Under the pieces are notes generated by a model. It searched no databases and was not told the origin of the DNA. It worked only from the letters and a program-made list of their open reading frames with translations. From contig NW_024609836.1 in the NCBI RefSeq assembly GCF_016920785.2, forward strand, positions 11,500,018 through 11,564,017: a stretch of 64,000 bases of DNA, in the 5' to 3' direction. Within the stretch, counting starts at the first letter, position 1, and each line of letters starts with the position of its first letter. Position numbers and translations under genes: made by a program. Positions 11,400 to 22,845 of the stretch are shown here, piece after piece. Source of the stretch: Ixodes scapularis (taxonomy: Eukaryota > Arthropoda > Arachnida > Ixodida > Ixodidae).

Positions 11400-13160
11400 T
11401 GTATCTATAAAAAACAGCCCAGAAAAAGTATGGAAGACCGTTAAAGACGTACTATCCCCTGTCCCTAATGTCATACCAAATGAACTCACAATAGATGATC
11501 AGACATATTCTCACGCGTCACTGGCCGAGAGGTTCAACTTGCATTTTTCGACTGCAGGTAGCAGTGTTCCCCCATTAATGGACTACAGCAACAAAACCAT
11601 GAACTTAGCTAACTCTATATTTTTGACTCCCACCAATGAAACAGAAATTAATGATATAATTGTCTCGTTGAAGTGCAGCAGCGCTTCTGGATATGATGAT
11701 TTGAAGGTAGCCCCCATCAAAGCAGTAAAAGACTGGATTTGTTCTCCTCTAGCTCATATATGAAATAGAATTCTTGAAACTGGTATATTTCCTAATAAAA
11801 TGAAATTAGCTAGAGTTTGTATTATACACAAAGGCGGTACATTAACGAACCTAAACAACTACAGGCCCATATCAGTGCTTCCATTATTTTCAAAAATTGC
11901 AGAAAAGGTAATAAATACTAGGTTTTCTAAATATTTTCTTTACAATAATATTATAACATCTTGTCAGTATGGGTTTCAGAAAGGAAAATCTACAGAAACA
12001 GCATTGCTATGCATAAAAAACAAAATAATAAGTAACATAGAAAATCGACTTTACACACTCGGTATATTCCTAGATTTTCGGAAAGCTTTTGACTCTATAA
12101 AGCATGATATTCTTCTTGGGAAACTACAACGAAATGGTATAAGGGGATTATCTCTCGAACTTATCAAGAATTACTTATCAGCTCGAAGACAATTCACATC
12201 TATAAACGGTTTTATATCACAAACTTCCCTGATACAGTACGGCGTTCCTCATGGTTCAATCCTCGGACCTTTGTTATTTTTAGCATATATAAACGACATA
12301 GTTAATATACCGCGAACCCCCGATATTATCCTGTACGCGGGCGACACCAACGTTTTCTTTTCCGGGACAAATCTCGATGAAATTGAACAGTGTGCAAATT
12401 GCTGGCTTAATGAGCTATCTCAGTGGTTGCGGTCTAACCAACTAGAGTTAAACACAGCGAAGACAAAATATGTTATATTCAGGTCTAAAAATAAACTTGT
12501 TCAGCGTAAGTTGAATGTTACATTTTTTAAACTCTACGATAGAAAGCACTTCGCCTCACAAGTTCCTTGGGGTTTGGTTTGAGGAGTTTTCAAGTTGGAC
12601 GAACCATGTAAATAAAATTTGATGTGATATATCACGTTCAATTGGTATACTGAATAAAGTCAGACACTTGTTACCAAACTGGCTTAAACTGCAGCTTTAC
12701 TATACTCTTGTGTACTCCCGCCTACAGTATTGTCTTTTAGTTTGAGGAACCACGACAAAAACAAACAATGAAAAAGATTCTCTTTTACAAAAGAAGGCCG
12801 TTAGGTTCATAGATAATTTTGGTTATATTCAGCATACATCGCCCACATTCGAAAAATAGAAGCTATTACCCATCGGACATGTTTTTTTCTATTAAATTAG
12901 CGAACATTGTATTTGACGAGATAAAGCGGGATGAGACCTTTTTTTTCAACGCCTACGTTCATAAGCCTGCCGATTACACTCTTAGACACACCTTTTACAT
13001 CAAACAAAATGTTAGAACAAACTATGGAACTCAAACACTTCATTATCAAATCGCTGACTTACTAAATACTCATGCAAATATAGTTCAAATGGTACACAAC
13101 TGTAGCCATCTCCAGATGTTTAGGAAAATGATCAAATTATATTTTCTTTCAATCGAATAA
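11400..13160 (+). pseudogene. LINE reverse transcriptase, inactive
   Basis: The RT starts in a frame at 11539-11763, is interrupted by TGA at 11761, and continues in the same frame from 11764 through 12582. Motifs in the 260-codon frame at 11800: NNYRPISVLPLFSKI (residues 19-33), QYGFQKGKSTETAL (56-69), FLDFRKAFDSIKHD (90-103, motif A), YGVPHGSILGPLLF (147-160, motif B) and YAGD (179-182) where the catalytic YADD should be. The Asp-to-Gly change and the stop would each abolish activity. After a frame break near 12600 a C-terminal region with LPNWLKLQLYYTLVYSRLQY is recognisable to about 13160. Confidence 0.85.
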
Positions 13161-13450
13161 TATGCACCTGCCACTTGTGCCATTAGTTCAAATGTGCAAA
13201 TGTGATCAATTATATTATAAGTAACAGTGTTTGTTATTTTTCACTAAACTTTGCAAGTCTTCAAATGTTTTCATCCGTAAACTTATTTTGATGTGAATTA
13301 GGCAATTGATGTTCATTTTTTTTCGGTATCCTTAGAAGTACGTGCCGAGTGCTGTAATGGGGGCTCGTGGCCACGTCAGAGGACTTCGTGTCTTCTTTTG
13401 CCGCAGCCTCCCAGACATATGCATGTCGAAATAAACTTATTATTATATAT

Positions 13451-14268
13451 ATTAATATATATTATAACTATTTAAAATATGTCTTTGAAATACTTTCACT
13501 ATTTTTTTTTATTTCGTATTCAATTGCATATCAAGGAATGTATTCGTCGATTTTTTAGGAATACAAAGCTTTAGTATTTCAAGTCTTTTATTTTAGGTAC
13601 TGCCCAAATACAGTTTGGTGCACTGCTCTTCGCAATAAAATTGTGTTCCCTCTTCTTGCGATGAGCGTTATCAAAGTGCTGTTTTTGCCCACCATAATTG
13701 TGAAAGAAAGATGAGGAAATGAGGAATTAATTGAAGTGGGTAGAATACTAAACTGTTTGTTTGGGTGTTTTTATTTTTTTAATGACTACGCATAGAAGAC
13801 ATGCTTTATAAAAAGACCTTTCTGCTTTAATTAAACATTTGAAATTGATCTCGCCCTGAATAGTTTGTTTTTCCCGACGTTGCACTCGCCTATCTTATGC
13901 CAAGTAATTTTTAATATTAAAGCGACAACTTTATTTTTAAGCACTTGATTCTTGACATACTTCTTCATTTTTTAATTGTGCACGGTCTTTTTGGCTCTGG
14001 ATTACATTTCTGTCTAAGATGTCGAACTATGAAAAAATTGTGAACAGCAGTAGAGGCTTTATTTTTTTACTTTTCGAACACTTTGGATGTCAAAATAATG
14101 GTAAAAAATTGTATTTGCAAAAGTATTTCATGATGATCATTTTCTCTCGTAGTACTTTTATCTTGAACTTAAATAGTTTTTAATGCGAGGGTGCAGACCA
14201 GCTGAACGGAATAAACGATAATAAACGGTGGCAGCTGAAAAAACACGTTTTCTCTACTCACGTCCAAC
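13451..14268. other. AT-rich, unassigned
   Basis: Nothing recognised. Sequence is strongly AT-rich with short T runs. Confidence 0.4.
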
Positions 14269-14341
14269 TCCTGGTTAGCTCAGTAGGCAGAGCGCTCCAC
14301 TGTAAATGGCGGGGTCCCTGGTTCGATACCAGGACCATGCA
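14269..14341 (+). tRNA. tRNA-Tyr(GUA)-like sequence, probable pseudogene or SINE head
   Basis: A complete 73-nt cloverleaf can be drawn: D stem GCTC/GAGC, anticodon loop CTGTAAA with anticodon GTA at 14302-14304, and T arm CCTGG-TTCGATA-CCAGG. The internal polymerase III A box (TAGCTCAGTAGG) and B box (GGTTCGATACC) both match consensus. Against a working tRNA: the acceptor stem has two mismatches (1-72 and 3-70), the anticodon stem has one (28-42), and the intron normal in eukaryotic tRNA-Tyr genes is missing. A retroposed tRNA or the head of a tRNA-derived SINE fits best. Confidence 0.65.
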
Positions 14342-17300
14342 GATTTTTCCAGTGCGCACCAATTACCTAGCTGTGCTTGAAGTGTTATTGCTTCTGCTTG
14401 GGAGATCTTTGCGTGAATATTGACTGGGACTCTAGAAATGCGGCTAATCCATGGTATTTCGTGTTTCCCTCTTGTTTCGCGTGCGAGAGTTTCTGACTTA
14501 TGCTTGTTGAGGAAAGCTGCTGTTTGTGTGGCATTGCTGATTAACAGTGAACAATTTGAAGTCCTGAAGTGCTCCTTTTATTCATGGCAAGTAAAAAATA
14601 CCACTGGGCACGTTCGTGATCGTAGTAGCACTAACTTCGTCATCCTTACTTCTTGCCCTCGCTTCTCAGTTCGTCAACTCGGGTTCGAATAATTCTACGT
14701 TCCAAAGCCGGCCCAGCGCTTAAGCTAAGCTGAGCGTTCCGTCACAATGCAATGCATTTAACTCAGCCGCAACTTTATAGTGCATTTCATATCATCGTCT
14801 TCAGTAAGGGACGTAACGTTTTTGAGGGCGTGTAATAAACATTATATTATCGTGATTGGTAGCACAAAACACTTCCTCATAGATGCTCGCAGAAAAAACA
14901 AAATCCATCTTTTACGCTGGGGAAAGTGGTGAGTGCTCAACGAAAGTTATACGCTGACGTCACGGGAACTGTTGAGTGCAGTGCATGCCTGCGATGGAAA
15001 ATTTTGTGCGTCATAACTCTTGTATCGTATTAATCCCTCATTTGCTTGCCCCTCGAGGAGAGACGACTGATTTCTTTCTCCGCACTGTCTAAACGATCGA
15101 TGACCGAGAGTGTACGTATGTAGTACGAAAACATAAAGAAAACGTGCTACGCCATCTTTCTTCCAGGACGATCTCCGGCAGACGACGGGCAGCCTTCATA
15201 TGCGTATCGTCGAGTGTTTTGACGATGCTGGCTGCGCCTGCCTGTAGGGCGCCACCATTGAGGCACTTTAGTTAGGGAGCCTAGATTGCAGAGAGGGTTC
15301 AAGTGAAACTCTGGGGAGCGTTTGAAATTTAATGGCGGACGCCTCTTGCGAACATTGGTCTCGTGTGCGCATGCGTGGCGTTCTCGCGTGGCAAGGTGGA
15401 AAGCGGGTGGAAAGGCAGAGACGTTTGCAGACGATCATCGCTTTCGGCACCTCCTCGCAGGTCGCGCTGCAAACGCGGGCCAGGAACCACGCGACCTCGA
15501 TCAAGCAGTTGGCAACTCTCTGTTATCAAGGCTATCTAACCTTTGTATCATCAGTCTGCGAGCGCCCTCTCTCTCTGGCACAACGGGCCACGGTTTGATG
15601 ACCACGCCTCCGCAGATGAAATTGATGTGTGTGGGTCAGTGTGCGTGCAGTGAGCACGAAAACGTTGGGATATGTTTTTATTACTTTTCTTCGTATCTTC
15701 TCCCGTCACGGGTGGAAGGGGCGCACAACCGGGGTGGTCATCGAAGCTGAGTGCCCTAAAGGGGAGCAGCGGGTGTGAACGGGTTGGCAGTGTCCGAAGG
15801 CTGCTGCTGCTGGCGCTGATGGATCGAGGGATGAGGGGTATCCGGGAGTTGACTGTTTTTAGTCTTGTCTCTCGATGAGCCTTTCTCACTTGCTTCTTGT
15901 ATGTTTGTAGTTTTAATGCCACGCATTTTCAACCAGCTTGTTTCGAAGAGCATTCTTTTTCCTGTTTTATCCGTTCATTTATTGAGTAATGCTACGAGTT
16001 TCAATTAAACATTTTATGGGGTGTTTACAAAGTTTTGACACTCATACGCTTGTTGGTGGTGAGATGTAAGAGCTATCAGCAAGCGTCAGCGCTGACGCTC
16101 ACGCGGAGTGCCCACACCCGGCGTGGGCGAACACGAACTTTAGTGTACACAGCGCGTTTGATTATAATACGCTTTCTTATCGGCTCTCGGAAAATTATAG
16201 ACACGACCCTGCCAATATTTTGGTTACCACATTAGAACTTCTTGGTCGCACGCCCAAAATGTTTTTGTAAAAAGAGAAAGAAAAGAAGAAAAAGAGGAAA
16301 AGAGTATCTCGAAGGATGGCAACATGGAAGCCGACACAGCCAAAACGCCCTTTCAACTTCAGGTACTTTTATTTTATTTTATTGTTGTTGAAGCACTTTC
16401 CTCCCTACGAGACAAAGGGAAGGGGGGAAAGTGTAAAAGGGGTTATTATAGGGAAGCGACATCTTCACAAAACGTAGTTTTCTTGAAAACATTAAGAGCA
16501 GCGTGGCTATGTTTCGCAGGTTAGCGTTTTTCCTGTTACCGTCTCTCCAATAAACCTGAAAATCCCGTAAGGTCTTTCATCAGTCCCACATTGCACCGCG
16601 CGGCGCGGAGATTTGTGGGGTTGTTCCAATAGGACCGGCTCGCATGTTTCATATATCCTGGAAAAAACGCAATGGGGCTTTTTTGAGTTTATGCTCCGCA
16701 CACCATCTCCCCACGCCTTGCTTTCCACTGTCTTCGTTTTCGGGAGTACCGTCCCGCGCAACCAACAGTTGCTGCGTTCGATTTAGCTGCATCTGCATGC
16801 ACCGGTGAAAACCATAAAAGTAAAAAGAAATGTAGTTTCGTGCAGCAACGTGCAGGGAAGTGTGCTTCCGGTTTTGGTTTTCGCATAGGCTGCACTTGTA
16901 AATCAACTACGGCGCTCTGCACCGAGTGCAGGTAAGCTGAACGCAGCAATTGTCAGCACCTATCTTTGAGCGTATACTTATTTCGTCTTTCTTGGGCGAT
17001 TCTTTTTCGAGCATCGGTTGCATACGGGGCATGAAAAGCAATGAAAACCGATACAACAGTATACAATGCCAACATGTTCTGAGAGGTGTAGGCCCGTTCG
17101 ATTTCACTTAATTTCCAGTTCGCAGACGAGCTCCAAAACGGCGTTCTTTACCAGAAAAAGTTCCATTCCTACTCTATTACCACCGCGAGTTCAGAACACA
17201 AAGTAAGCAAAGCCAACGGATCTCCAAGCTCACGCATCAGTGCCCTGCTTTGTTATCGCCCTGCATTCTTTGCGTTTTAAAATTGCTAGATACTGAAGTA

Positions 17301-18407
17301 TATTAACCGCTTTTTCCGTTCATGGGTATTCCTACGCGCGCCGTACATCGGATTGCCGGTAGACCTACGAAAGGGCGATGGAAGGCTCTGCGTATTTCCC
17401 GAATGGTCGATTGTGCCACAAACACCACTGTCGTAAAGTACTAGAATCATCATCGACGGAAATTAAATGGTTCAATTTGTCCCGACTACAATAAAATATA
17501 ATTTTACATGTTGTTGGTTCGGGGATGTAGAACGAAGATGACATCTAAAGGTTTATTTCTCAAAACTATTCTCTGAAAAATTGAATTCCCCATTAACTCG
17601 CATCATTTCCAAAATATACCATCTTTATTTATTATTTTAATTGTGTATTAATATATAAAAAGTACGTATATTCCGTGGAAATTACTGCAACAAAAGCCCC
17701 CGCAAAAAAAAAATAAACCCACGTACGTTAGATCCATAAATTGACGTTTTTGGTGACAGAATTGCAGGCTCGTAGAACCACCACTCATTTTGTTTGTCTT
17801 CGGAACCTCCAAAAAAAATTCAGTTGAAAAAAGCAAATTTATTGAAAACCTCGCAGTAGCAATTTTGGGGTCTGCTGAGTGGACGCGAAGCCCCGGCTGA
17901 TAGATGCGAATTTAATGTACTCTCCCCCAACCTCCGCTCCCTCCCTGTCAGCCCGCTCTCGAACGTGCGTTGTCACCGCCATCTTCTCAAGTGCGAAGCA
18001 AACCACGTGCACGGGTCGGCACGCATGTGTCAACTCGGTCCTGGCGAGTGCAGGAACAGAGGGGGCACCCTGTATATAATACGAGGCTAGACCACCCTCC
18101 CACCCCCTGTCTCGTCGTTTCCACCGACCCCGCGCGACGCGCAAACAGCTTTGAACAGGAGCCCTCGTTCACGGTGATAAAACCGTCGCCGACAAATAGC
18201 GGCCTTCTGCTGCAACGACGTCGGCGCCGACCGCACCGCGGGCACGTGCCTGCGGTTCGATTTTGGTCACCCCAAGAGCGGGACCTAATTTGCTTCTCGC
18301 GGAGCGAGCGAGCGATGATAGCGTTGACGGTTTGTCTGCTAACGCGAGCGAAGAAAGCATTTCGTCTGCTGCGAAGCGCCATTTGCAGAGGGATTAAAAC
18401 GAGAAAA
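14342..18407. other. Unassigned; no gene recognised
   Basis: About 4 kb in which I recognise no gene or named repeat. YY1-like sites are present as AATGGCGGAC near 15331 and GCCATCTT near 17978, both in GC-richer patches (15180-15600, 17880-18340) that could be promoters of genes outside the window or parts of unknown repeats. Frames at 15322-15750 and 17970-18497 overlap others on both strands and show no family motif. Confidence 0.35.
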
Positions 18408-18448
18408 TACCATACGTCGTCTGCTAAGCTAGCAGACGACGTGCGGTA
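18408..18448. repeat. Short near-perfect hairpin
   Basis: TACCATACGTCGTCTGCTA (18408-18426) and TAGCAGACGACGTGCGGTA (18430-18448) are inverse complements with two mismatches, separated by AGC. The core CGTCGTCTGCTA is exact. Function is unknown. Confidence 0.75.
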
Positions 18449-18454
18449 CTTGTT

Positions 18455-19584
18455 GCGTGTAATCAAATCACTCGTGATCGACTACTTTTTTAAGTAGTAT
18501 TTTATCACTTTTATGAGGAACTAATTACATGAGTATCGGTATTACTTTTGTTTTGAAAGTAATCAAAGTACCGTTACCCCCCCCCCCCCCTTTTCCTTGT
18601 TTCTTCCAAGCAGGTTACCGAGTTTACGACGATTTTGCTAGCATTTCGGTGGTTTGCTAGCATTTCGGTGGTGCTTATATATTGCTAATATGCCCGTCCT
18701 GTCATTGGATGAAAATGACTCCGTCGTGCATCTCCACGATCGGTTAAAGAAACATTCGAACGCAAAAACTAAAGCACGTGAGCTACGAAAGGTGTGTCTT
18801 TTTATTATTTCCTATGCCGGGCATTTTTTATCGGGCACCTGCTCTCTGGCTCCCCCGTGCGGATGATAATTTGAACCCAGAACAAGCATCTTATCCGCAC
18901 ATATCCATGAGCAGAAAGAATTAAGCTGTACTTATTTATTGCCAATCTGACTATATTACGTGACTTTCAATTAATTTTGATCATCTGCGTGCACAAGGAG
19001 TTGCCTATCCAGTGTTACTGCGTAGCTCTTGCCGTCTCTCTTGGTTTTCCACGAGTCCTTCGTTCGTTTGGCACGTATATCCCCCATGCTGCAGAGCGTC
19101 GACGCCGTGTTCGCACTAACAGTGTCCGACAGTGCACATAAATGCACGTGCGAAGCGATTTTAACACCATTTTTATGCCACGAATTACGAATAAAAATGC
19201 TGTAACTGACCAATTATTTGGTCTGCGTGACTGAGAAATGTTTCAATGTGCTTAGTACGTACAAATTATTCGTGATATTTGCTCTTATAATCGAGCGCAG
19301 AGAGAAAATGCACTCGCTTTTTCCCGTAGAAATGCATTACCGGAAGTAAATTTCTGACTGCTCGCTGTCTGCTTTAAAATGCAACAGCACACTAGCGCCA
19401 CCTGAGCCTCTAGCGTTTATTGTAATAACTCTATGGAGATATCGTCTCGTAAATCTTAAGTAATTAAAATGTAACTGTTACCATTACAAGTGACGGTCGA
19501 TTACATTTTAGCTCAACTAAACTTACTGAATCATTATTGAAGCGGAGTAATCGTAATTGTAATCGATTACATTTTTTTTTTAAA
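18455..19584. repeat. AT-rich repeat-like segment with GTAATCGATTAC-type ends
   Basis: Both edges (18455-18590 and 19444-19584) are crowded with short motifs such as TAATCGATTAC, GTAATC, TAATTACA and AAGTAGT in both orientations, and a poly-C tract lies at 18578-18590. A similar TAATTAC-rich patch occurs at 24224-24360. This resembles the subterminal repeats of some non-autonomous DNA transposons. I could not define termini or a duplication. The interior contains a tandem duplication of TTTGCTAGCATTTCGGTGGT at 18634-18673. Confidence 0.35.
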
Positions 19585-19648
19585 GTGACGTTTACGAAAC
19601 TGCCACTAACAGGCCAGAAAGAAAAAAAAGAAAAAGCTCGATCGTTAA

Positions 19649-19812
19649 GGGGTATTCACACGAGGGAGAAATCCCGGGGATTTCTCCCCGTCACGCGCAT
19701 CCCACGACGAAAACATCAGGCTTTGCGATGTGCAAAAGCCTCGCGTTTTTATCTCGTGATGCGCACGTGCAAGGGAGGAATCCCCGGGATTTCTCCCTCG
19801 TGTGAATACCCC
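19649..19812. mobile_element. TTAA-class MITE with long TIRs
   Basis: The left end GGGGTATTCACACGAGGGAG is mirrored by CTCCCTCGTGTGAATACCCC at the right end. The arms extend about 35 bp through AAATCCCGGGGATTTCTCC. The flanks are TTAA (19645-19648) and TTTA (19813-19816), consistent with a TTAA target with one later change. No coding sequence. Confidence 0.75.
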
Positions 19813-19816
19813 TTTA

Positions 19817-21351
19817 GCTACGAATCGCCGTGCCGGAGTAAGATCGGATGCAGGCTGAAATTATATGGTCATCAGCTAGTTCACGTTGGAAGGCAGTGAC
19901 GTCGCGAGCTTCGTTTGCGAATCTCAACTTGTTTTGGTGCCGTAAACAAGCTGACATCGACCTTTGGACGAAGGTGTACTAAGGTGGACGAAGGCGTACA
20001 TCAGAGGCCCCGAGACGCCCCTCGCTCTTTCTATTTGGTGAGACATTCTCACCAAAGTATCACCCGATTCTGAACTCACGAATGGATCAAAAACGTCCAT
20101 ATTGGATGACCTCGTTCTCTCCGCGGAGTATGGGCGGGAGCGCGATCCCGTGATGAAAGACAGACCTATGACCTGTCTAACGAGGACATGGTTCCCACCG
20201 CACTGCCAGCTTTGGGATGAGGACTGGCGATGCCCCTGCCAACTGTTGCTAAACTTGCCCTTTCCTTTTGTCCCTTCTCCTTAATCGTTGTGTGTTGTCT
20301 TCTTTTCGGCGCTTTCGATGATTGTTCTTCGTGGTGGTTCGTACCATCCAAATTAAATAGCGTAGGCTAGCCGATGAACGTTCATACTTATAAAACCCCG
20401 AGACAAGAGGGGAAAAGAACGACTCTCAGACGTCGTTGTGTCGTCCTTTTTCTTCCATCTTTTTTTTTTTTTTTTTTTTCTTTTTCTCGGGTTGTTATAT
20501 GTGTGATGCTATCCAAATGTAATTTTTCTGCGATTTCCAAGGGTAAATGATTTAACGCCTTAGACGAGGTGTTTGCAAATAGGAGAAGGGGAATGGACAC
20601 TTCGAAAATGGTGGGAGGAATAAGATTCTGTAAGTATAGAAGAGGACTCCTTTTTATTACAGGGTGAATTAATTTAAAGTCAGGTCTCACCAAATGAAAG
20701 CGCACACGGCTGCGTTGTCATTGAGCGCTCCCTGCGCCTTCCTCCGTGTTGCCTTTTGATTGGTGGGTCCCCATATTTGCGTTCTGATGCAACGAGGACT
20801 TGTTTAGGAATACTTGCTCGCCGTATATTTCGGCGAACTTGAAAACACGATTCCCCTGAACACGCGGATTTCTACGGTTGCTAAAAACTCCCCAAATTAG
20901 GACTGTTTTACCCATCGAAACTGACTGGTTGTTAGACCAAAATGCGGTACATGTGATTGGGTACATTTCGAACGCTCCTGCCGAATGACTTGCTTGATCT
21001 TCATTCTTGATCACCAAACTCATCGGAACCAAAACTTCACACAAAATATTATTGTACAATCTTTCAGCTGAACTTTTTTTTTTTCATTTAGAAATTATTT
21101 TTAAAAAAACACCATTATTATTGATCAGTCCGCTTCCATCTCTCACGCGTGTTCGCGGCCGTTTTGTGCTGTCGCAACTTCAGTGTGGAAGTGAGCTACT
21201 GTTTACTCTCAGAAAACTAGGTGCGTGTCCCCTTTCCCTAAAATTTCGGTTCAAATTCGCCGGTAGCAAAATTCCCAGCATTCTCGTTTCGTCTCGTTCG
21301 TAGATGACTTGACTAAGCACTTTAGGAAATCTTATAGCCAAAATGTCATTG
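19817..21351. other. Unassigned
   Basis: No recognised feature. A poly-T run lies at 20459-20479. A 113-codon minus frame at 20718-21059 has non-repetitive composition but matches no family I know. Confidence 0.35.
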
Positions 21352-21359
21352 CTTTTAAC

Positions 21360-22514
21360 CAGTGTGTCGAACCGAAAAAAATACGGGTTCGGTTACGGTT
21401 CAGGTTCAGGTAAATTTATTTTGTTCCGGTTCAGTTCCGGTTCGATTAATTTGATCTGCGAACCGGTTCGCGAACCGGTTCGGAAATTATAAATGACAAA
21501 TTGCAACATCAAAATAAATTAGAAATAAAACATCTGAAATCAGCACATACGAAACGGGATACATCGTAGTGTAAGGCTCAGGGATTTCTACCAGGAACGG
21601 TTTCTTTATGTGCACTCAAAGGTTACGTCATTGACGTTTACGCATTCGGACTTCATCTAATTGGGTCCGACGCAGTAGCTGTAAAATCCGCGACCTCCTT
21701 ACAAACCCACTTACAAGTATAACTCGCAAACTATCCCGCCACCTCGGCGTGTAAGCAATTGAAGGAACAGTGGGGAGAAAATACAGCTTTCTTTATTTGA
21801 ACTAGCCTTCGGTAACTCAAATTAGACCCTTAAAGAAGTTTTCATTAAACAAGATACGGAATATGACAAGCACTTCACCGAACGCAACGTCAGAAGGACG
21901 TAATAGGATAAATATTAAAATAGAAGAGTTCGCTGTCTCACAAATATGTTAGCTTCTAAGTGCCTATACGAAACCGGATGCATTATTATCAAACTCCACA
22001 GCCTTTTCTTTTCTCATTCCGATGGAAGCAAGCTTCAAGAACTCGCGCGTTCTAGAAACGTGTTATGAAATGAGCACACAGCGGCATTTAGGATTTACTA
22101 GATTGTAGAAAACTAAAATCCCGTGACGCGATTTTTTTTTTTTTTTTTGCACAGCCTTCCAATTTTTTTCTTCCGTGCAAGCCGCGACCAGCGCAATACT
22201 GGTTCCTATGTCAAGATTCATGGATGCAGTGTTTGTCAAGATTCATGGATGCAGCGTTTATATTCCTAAGACTGAGTGGAGAAGAAAAATATGTAAGCGA
22301 GGTGTGTGTCAGTTGACGGCACTTAACAAACGAATGGCATTGATAGCACATTCATTGTCAACAGCGCGTGGCCGAACCGTTTTGACATGAGCCGGTAACC
22401 GTTATTTTTTTCCGGTTCAGTTCCGGTTCGGGTTCATCGCGATAGCAATATAACGGTTCGGGTTCGGGTTCAGTTCCGGAAAAAATACCGGTTCGGTTCC
22501 GGTTCGACACCCTG
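21360..22514. mobile_element. Non-autonomous hAT-type element, 8-bp TSD
   Basis: The ends are CAGTGTGTCGAACCG on the left and the inverse of CAGGGTGTCGAACCG on the right. They are flanked by an exact 8-bp duplication, CTTTTAAC (21352-21359 and 22515-22522), the hallmark of hAT transposases. Subterminal zones of about 120 bp on both sides contain clustered GGTTCGG, CCGGTTC and CAGTTCCGG repeats in both orientations, probable transposase-binding arrays. The 1.16-kb body has no transposase. One small internal tandem duplication is at about 22209-22253 (GTCAAGATTCATGGATGCAG twice). Confidence 0.85.
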
Positions 22515-22599
22515 CTTTTAACATGTCGGATATCCTAAAATTCATCTTTTTTTTTTGTATCAGCATTCGTTTAATGTAATTTGATGAAAGCATGTATTT

Positions 22600-22845
22600 C
22601 TGTACAGTACCCTTTGCTGAATTAGATGAAAACTGTAAGGGCTTAATTTTTGTGTCATTGCTTGATGGAATTTTTAATGTACTATGTTCTCCGTCGTTAT
22701 GAATTTATGGATTGTCGTTTTTTTTTCGTTTTTTATTCGTTTTTTTTTTTCTCCTTTTAGCGCTGTATATCGTACTATTGTGTATTGTTACCTGTAACCT
22801 GCCAGGGGCTGAGAAAGGCCTGCAGTATTTTCAAATAAATAAAGA
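22600..22845 (+). mobile_element. LINE 3'-end remnant
   Basis: The segment ends with TGTTACCTGTAACCTGCCAG, GGGGCTGAGAAAGGCCTGCA and an AATAAATAAA tail, which resembles 3' untranslated ends of Jockey/CR1-type LINEs in arthropods. No coding sequence remains. The family assignment is from recollection of such tails only. Confidence 0.4.

Larger units (their letters stand above)
10490..13450 (+). mobile_element. 5'-truncated CR1/L2-like LINE retrotransposon
   Basis: The element begins inside the APE-type endonuclease and runs through reverse transcriptase, the C-terminal thumb-like region (about 12610-13160, frame-broken) and an AT-rich 3' UTR ending in AATAAACTTATTATTATATA near 13426-13450. ORF1 and the endonuclease N-terminus are missing, the usual result of incomplete target-primed reverse transcription. 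The pattern KAFDSIKHDILL, YGVPHGSILGPLLF and YINDI places it in the CR1/L2/Jockey superfamily; I cannot name the family. Several frameshifts and stops show it is inactive. No target-site duplication was identified. Confidence 0.8.

Noticed and set aside
20718..21059. 113-codon minus-strand frame with non-repetitive composition
   Set aside because: I could not match it to any family and see no splice or promoter context; it may deserve a homology search but is not supportable from sequence alone.
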